Shown here piece by piece: positions 63,122-64,000 of a stretch of 64,000 nucleotides of DNA. Below the pieces are notes generated by a model that was not told the origin of the DNA, did no database searches, and worked only from the letters and a program-made list of their open reading frames with translations. The position numbers were made by a program, and so were the translations under genes. Origin of the DNA: Aurantimonas sp. 22II-16-19i (GTDB taxonomy: Bacteria > Pseudomonadota > Alphaproteobacteria > Rhizobiales > Rhizobiaceae); NCBI RefSeq assembly GCF_002088275.1, contig NZ_AQQS01000032.1, positions 1-64,000 of the forward strand. The letters run 5' to 3'. Position 1 is the stretch's first letter. Each line of letters begins with the position of its first letter.

Positions 63122-64000
63122 TCAAAATGTCCGCGACGGAGGCGCCTGACCTGCACCTTCCCGAAATCCGCCAATCAACGCCTCCACCTCGGGAAGCCGC
63201 CATATCCGCGGTATGCCGTGAACATCGACACGATCAACGACATTCGGCTGCCACTCAACCACGAAACCGAACGCAAGCAGCAGGCGATCCAGATCGACCT
63301 GGTTGACACTGTGAAAGCCGAAATGATCGCGGATGTAAAGGGAACCGCCGGGCTTCAGCATTCGACGGAAAGCCGTCAGTGCATGGACCAGCATTGGCTT
63401 CGAGAGTTCGCGCAGGACTTGGACGGCGCAAATCAAGTCCACGCTTTGGTCAGCGATCATGTCGAGCCGCCATGACGGCAGATGATGGACCGTACCCGGA
63501 CGCGGCAATACCTTCCACTGTTCGCCTCGTACGAGATAATCTTCGACTTCGAGACCGAGCAGCCGATAATAGAGAATTTGCGTGAGATAAGGTGCCGGCG
63601 TGGCATCGATTGCGATGAAGGCGTCGAGGGAATTTGGCAGGGCGAACCAGAGATTGGCTTGCCTCCCATGTCCTGCTCCAAAATCCACAAATGTGCGGAT
63701 CCGCTGGCGTTCCGGAACCGGAAGGAACGTCTGGAAGCGATAGTCCTGCGCGTTGTAAAGTGCCACGTTTGCGATGTTGCGGCCTGCCGGATCAAGACCA
63801 GCGGCGATCAGTGCGTTTCTGTCACGTTCCGCCGCGAGCGCTATACTATCGTCGAAAGCCCGGTCCTGAACGAAATTTGGAAAGTGTGAATTTTCGATCC
63901 AGCCGAACATCCGCGCGAGATGCTCGGCGCCGATGAAGTCCTCGAACATCATGTCCTTCAGTGCGCCCTGCGCAAGCCGATTGCGCAGGTGTCGCCAGCT
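63122..64000 (-). CDS. SAM-dependent methyltransferase, putative sugar-type (cut by window edge)
   Basis: At least 293 codons of a methyltransferase. Motif I reads RTFVDFGAGHGRQANLWFALP and motif II FIAIDATPAPYLTQIL. The later region has IADQSVDLICAVQVLREL and LKPGGSLYIRDHFG. An ATG at 63952 gives 276 residues, but the frame stays open to the window edge (SWRHLRNRLAQGALKD), so the true start may lie outside. Relatives act on sugars or small metabolites in surface-polymer loci; the substrate here is unknown. Confidence 0.8.
   Translation of the reverse strand, partial: SWRHLRNRLAQGALKDMMFEDFIGAEHLARMFGWIENSHFPNFVQDRAFDDSIALAAERDRNALIAAGLDPAGRNIANVALYNAQDYRFQTFLPVPERQRIRTFVDFGAGHGRQANLWFALPNSLDAFIAIDATPAPYLTQILYYRLLGLEVEDYLVRGEQWKVLPRPGTVHHLPSWRLDMIADQSVDLICAVQVLRELSKPMLVHALTAFRRMLKPGGSLYIRDHFGFHSVNQVDLDRLLLAFGFVVEWQPNVVDRVDVHGIPRIWRLPEVEALIGGFREGAGQAPPSRTF

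Overview
The window is GC-rich DNA from an alphaproteobacterium. It is most likely a member of the Hyphomicrobiales (Rhizobiales), judged from gene families such as the HWE histidine kinases, NsrR beside a group III truncated haemoglobin, the Sox-type thiol genes, DUF3750 and the Rhizobium-type asparaginase. I could not assign a genus. Many genes are broken, and insertion sequences and recombination junctions are frequent, so most of the window is accessory DNA.

Left part, about 0-15.3 kb. A metal P-type ATPase (cut by the window edge), a flavodoxin-fold reductase, a three-gene efflux system (HlyD adaptor, RbbA-like double-ATPase/permease, ABC-2 permease), a DUF2267 protein, a PAS-HWE kinase and a lone ABC membrane domain are interspersed with near-palindromes of the form TTGAT-N4-ATCAA, the box read by FNR/FixK/DNR-type regulators. 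Next comes a Sox-type thiol and sulfur set (SoxW, SoxV/CcdA, SoxS, an ArsR-type SoxR, a YeeE/YedE transporter) without the sox oxidation genes. A frameshifted PrtN-like gene and an Asp/Arg-rich lipoprotein follow.

Candidate integrated island, 15.74-59.31 kb. The first 42 nt of tRNA-Val(UAC) at 15738-15779 are repeated exactly in the intact tRNA at 59267-59342. Just inside the left copy is the 3' end of a tyrosine integrase. CGTCAACCG repeats lie close to both ends. Inside, from left to right, are: (a) 16.3-22.7 kb, a decayed continuation of the FNR-box set (PfkB, cytochrome c, Spy, MgtC/DUF4010, phosphoribosyltransferase, UspA, MoaA, Crp/Fnr), most of it pseudogenes; (b) 22.7-25 kb, an intact nitric-oxide module (flavohaemoglobin and truncated haemoglobin divergent from NsrR, with two NsrR-like operators); (c) 25-29 kb, IS4, IS3, DUF2958, HWE kinase and SelO fragments; (d) 29-36.5 kb, an AAA ATPase, an alpha/beta hydrolase, a LysR regulator and a CHASE4 kinase overlapping a REC-GGDEF-EAL protein; (e) 37-54.8 kb, metal resistance: a Zn/Cd ATPase split by an IS256-type element, its MerR regulator, a His-rich/HupE/anchor/MFS cassette, a broken copA-cueR pair joined by a second IS copy, an intact CopA with a methyltransferase, an APC permease and a DUF302 protein; (f) 55.6-59.1 kb, a cassette at the tRNA end made of a metallophosphoesterase, a small protein, a cytosolic AAA-plus-M41 protease-like protein and a small DNA-binding protein. 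A 5' remnant of a second copy of the AAA gene sits beside the left tRNA half, which suggests successive insertions at the same tRNA.

Right part, 59.5-64 kb. A NYN-LOTUS protein, an asparaginase, a DUF3750 protein and a methyltransferase (cut by the window edge) look like ordinary chromosome.

Overall picture (inference): a low-oxygen and nitric-oxide stress region joined to metal-resistance cargo at a tRNA-Val hot spot. Its integrase is dead, and its transposases are broken by short palindromic insertions.
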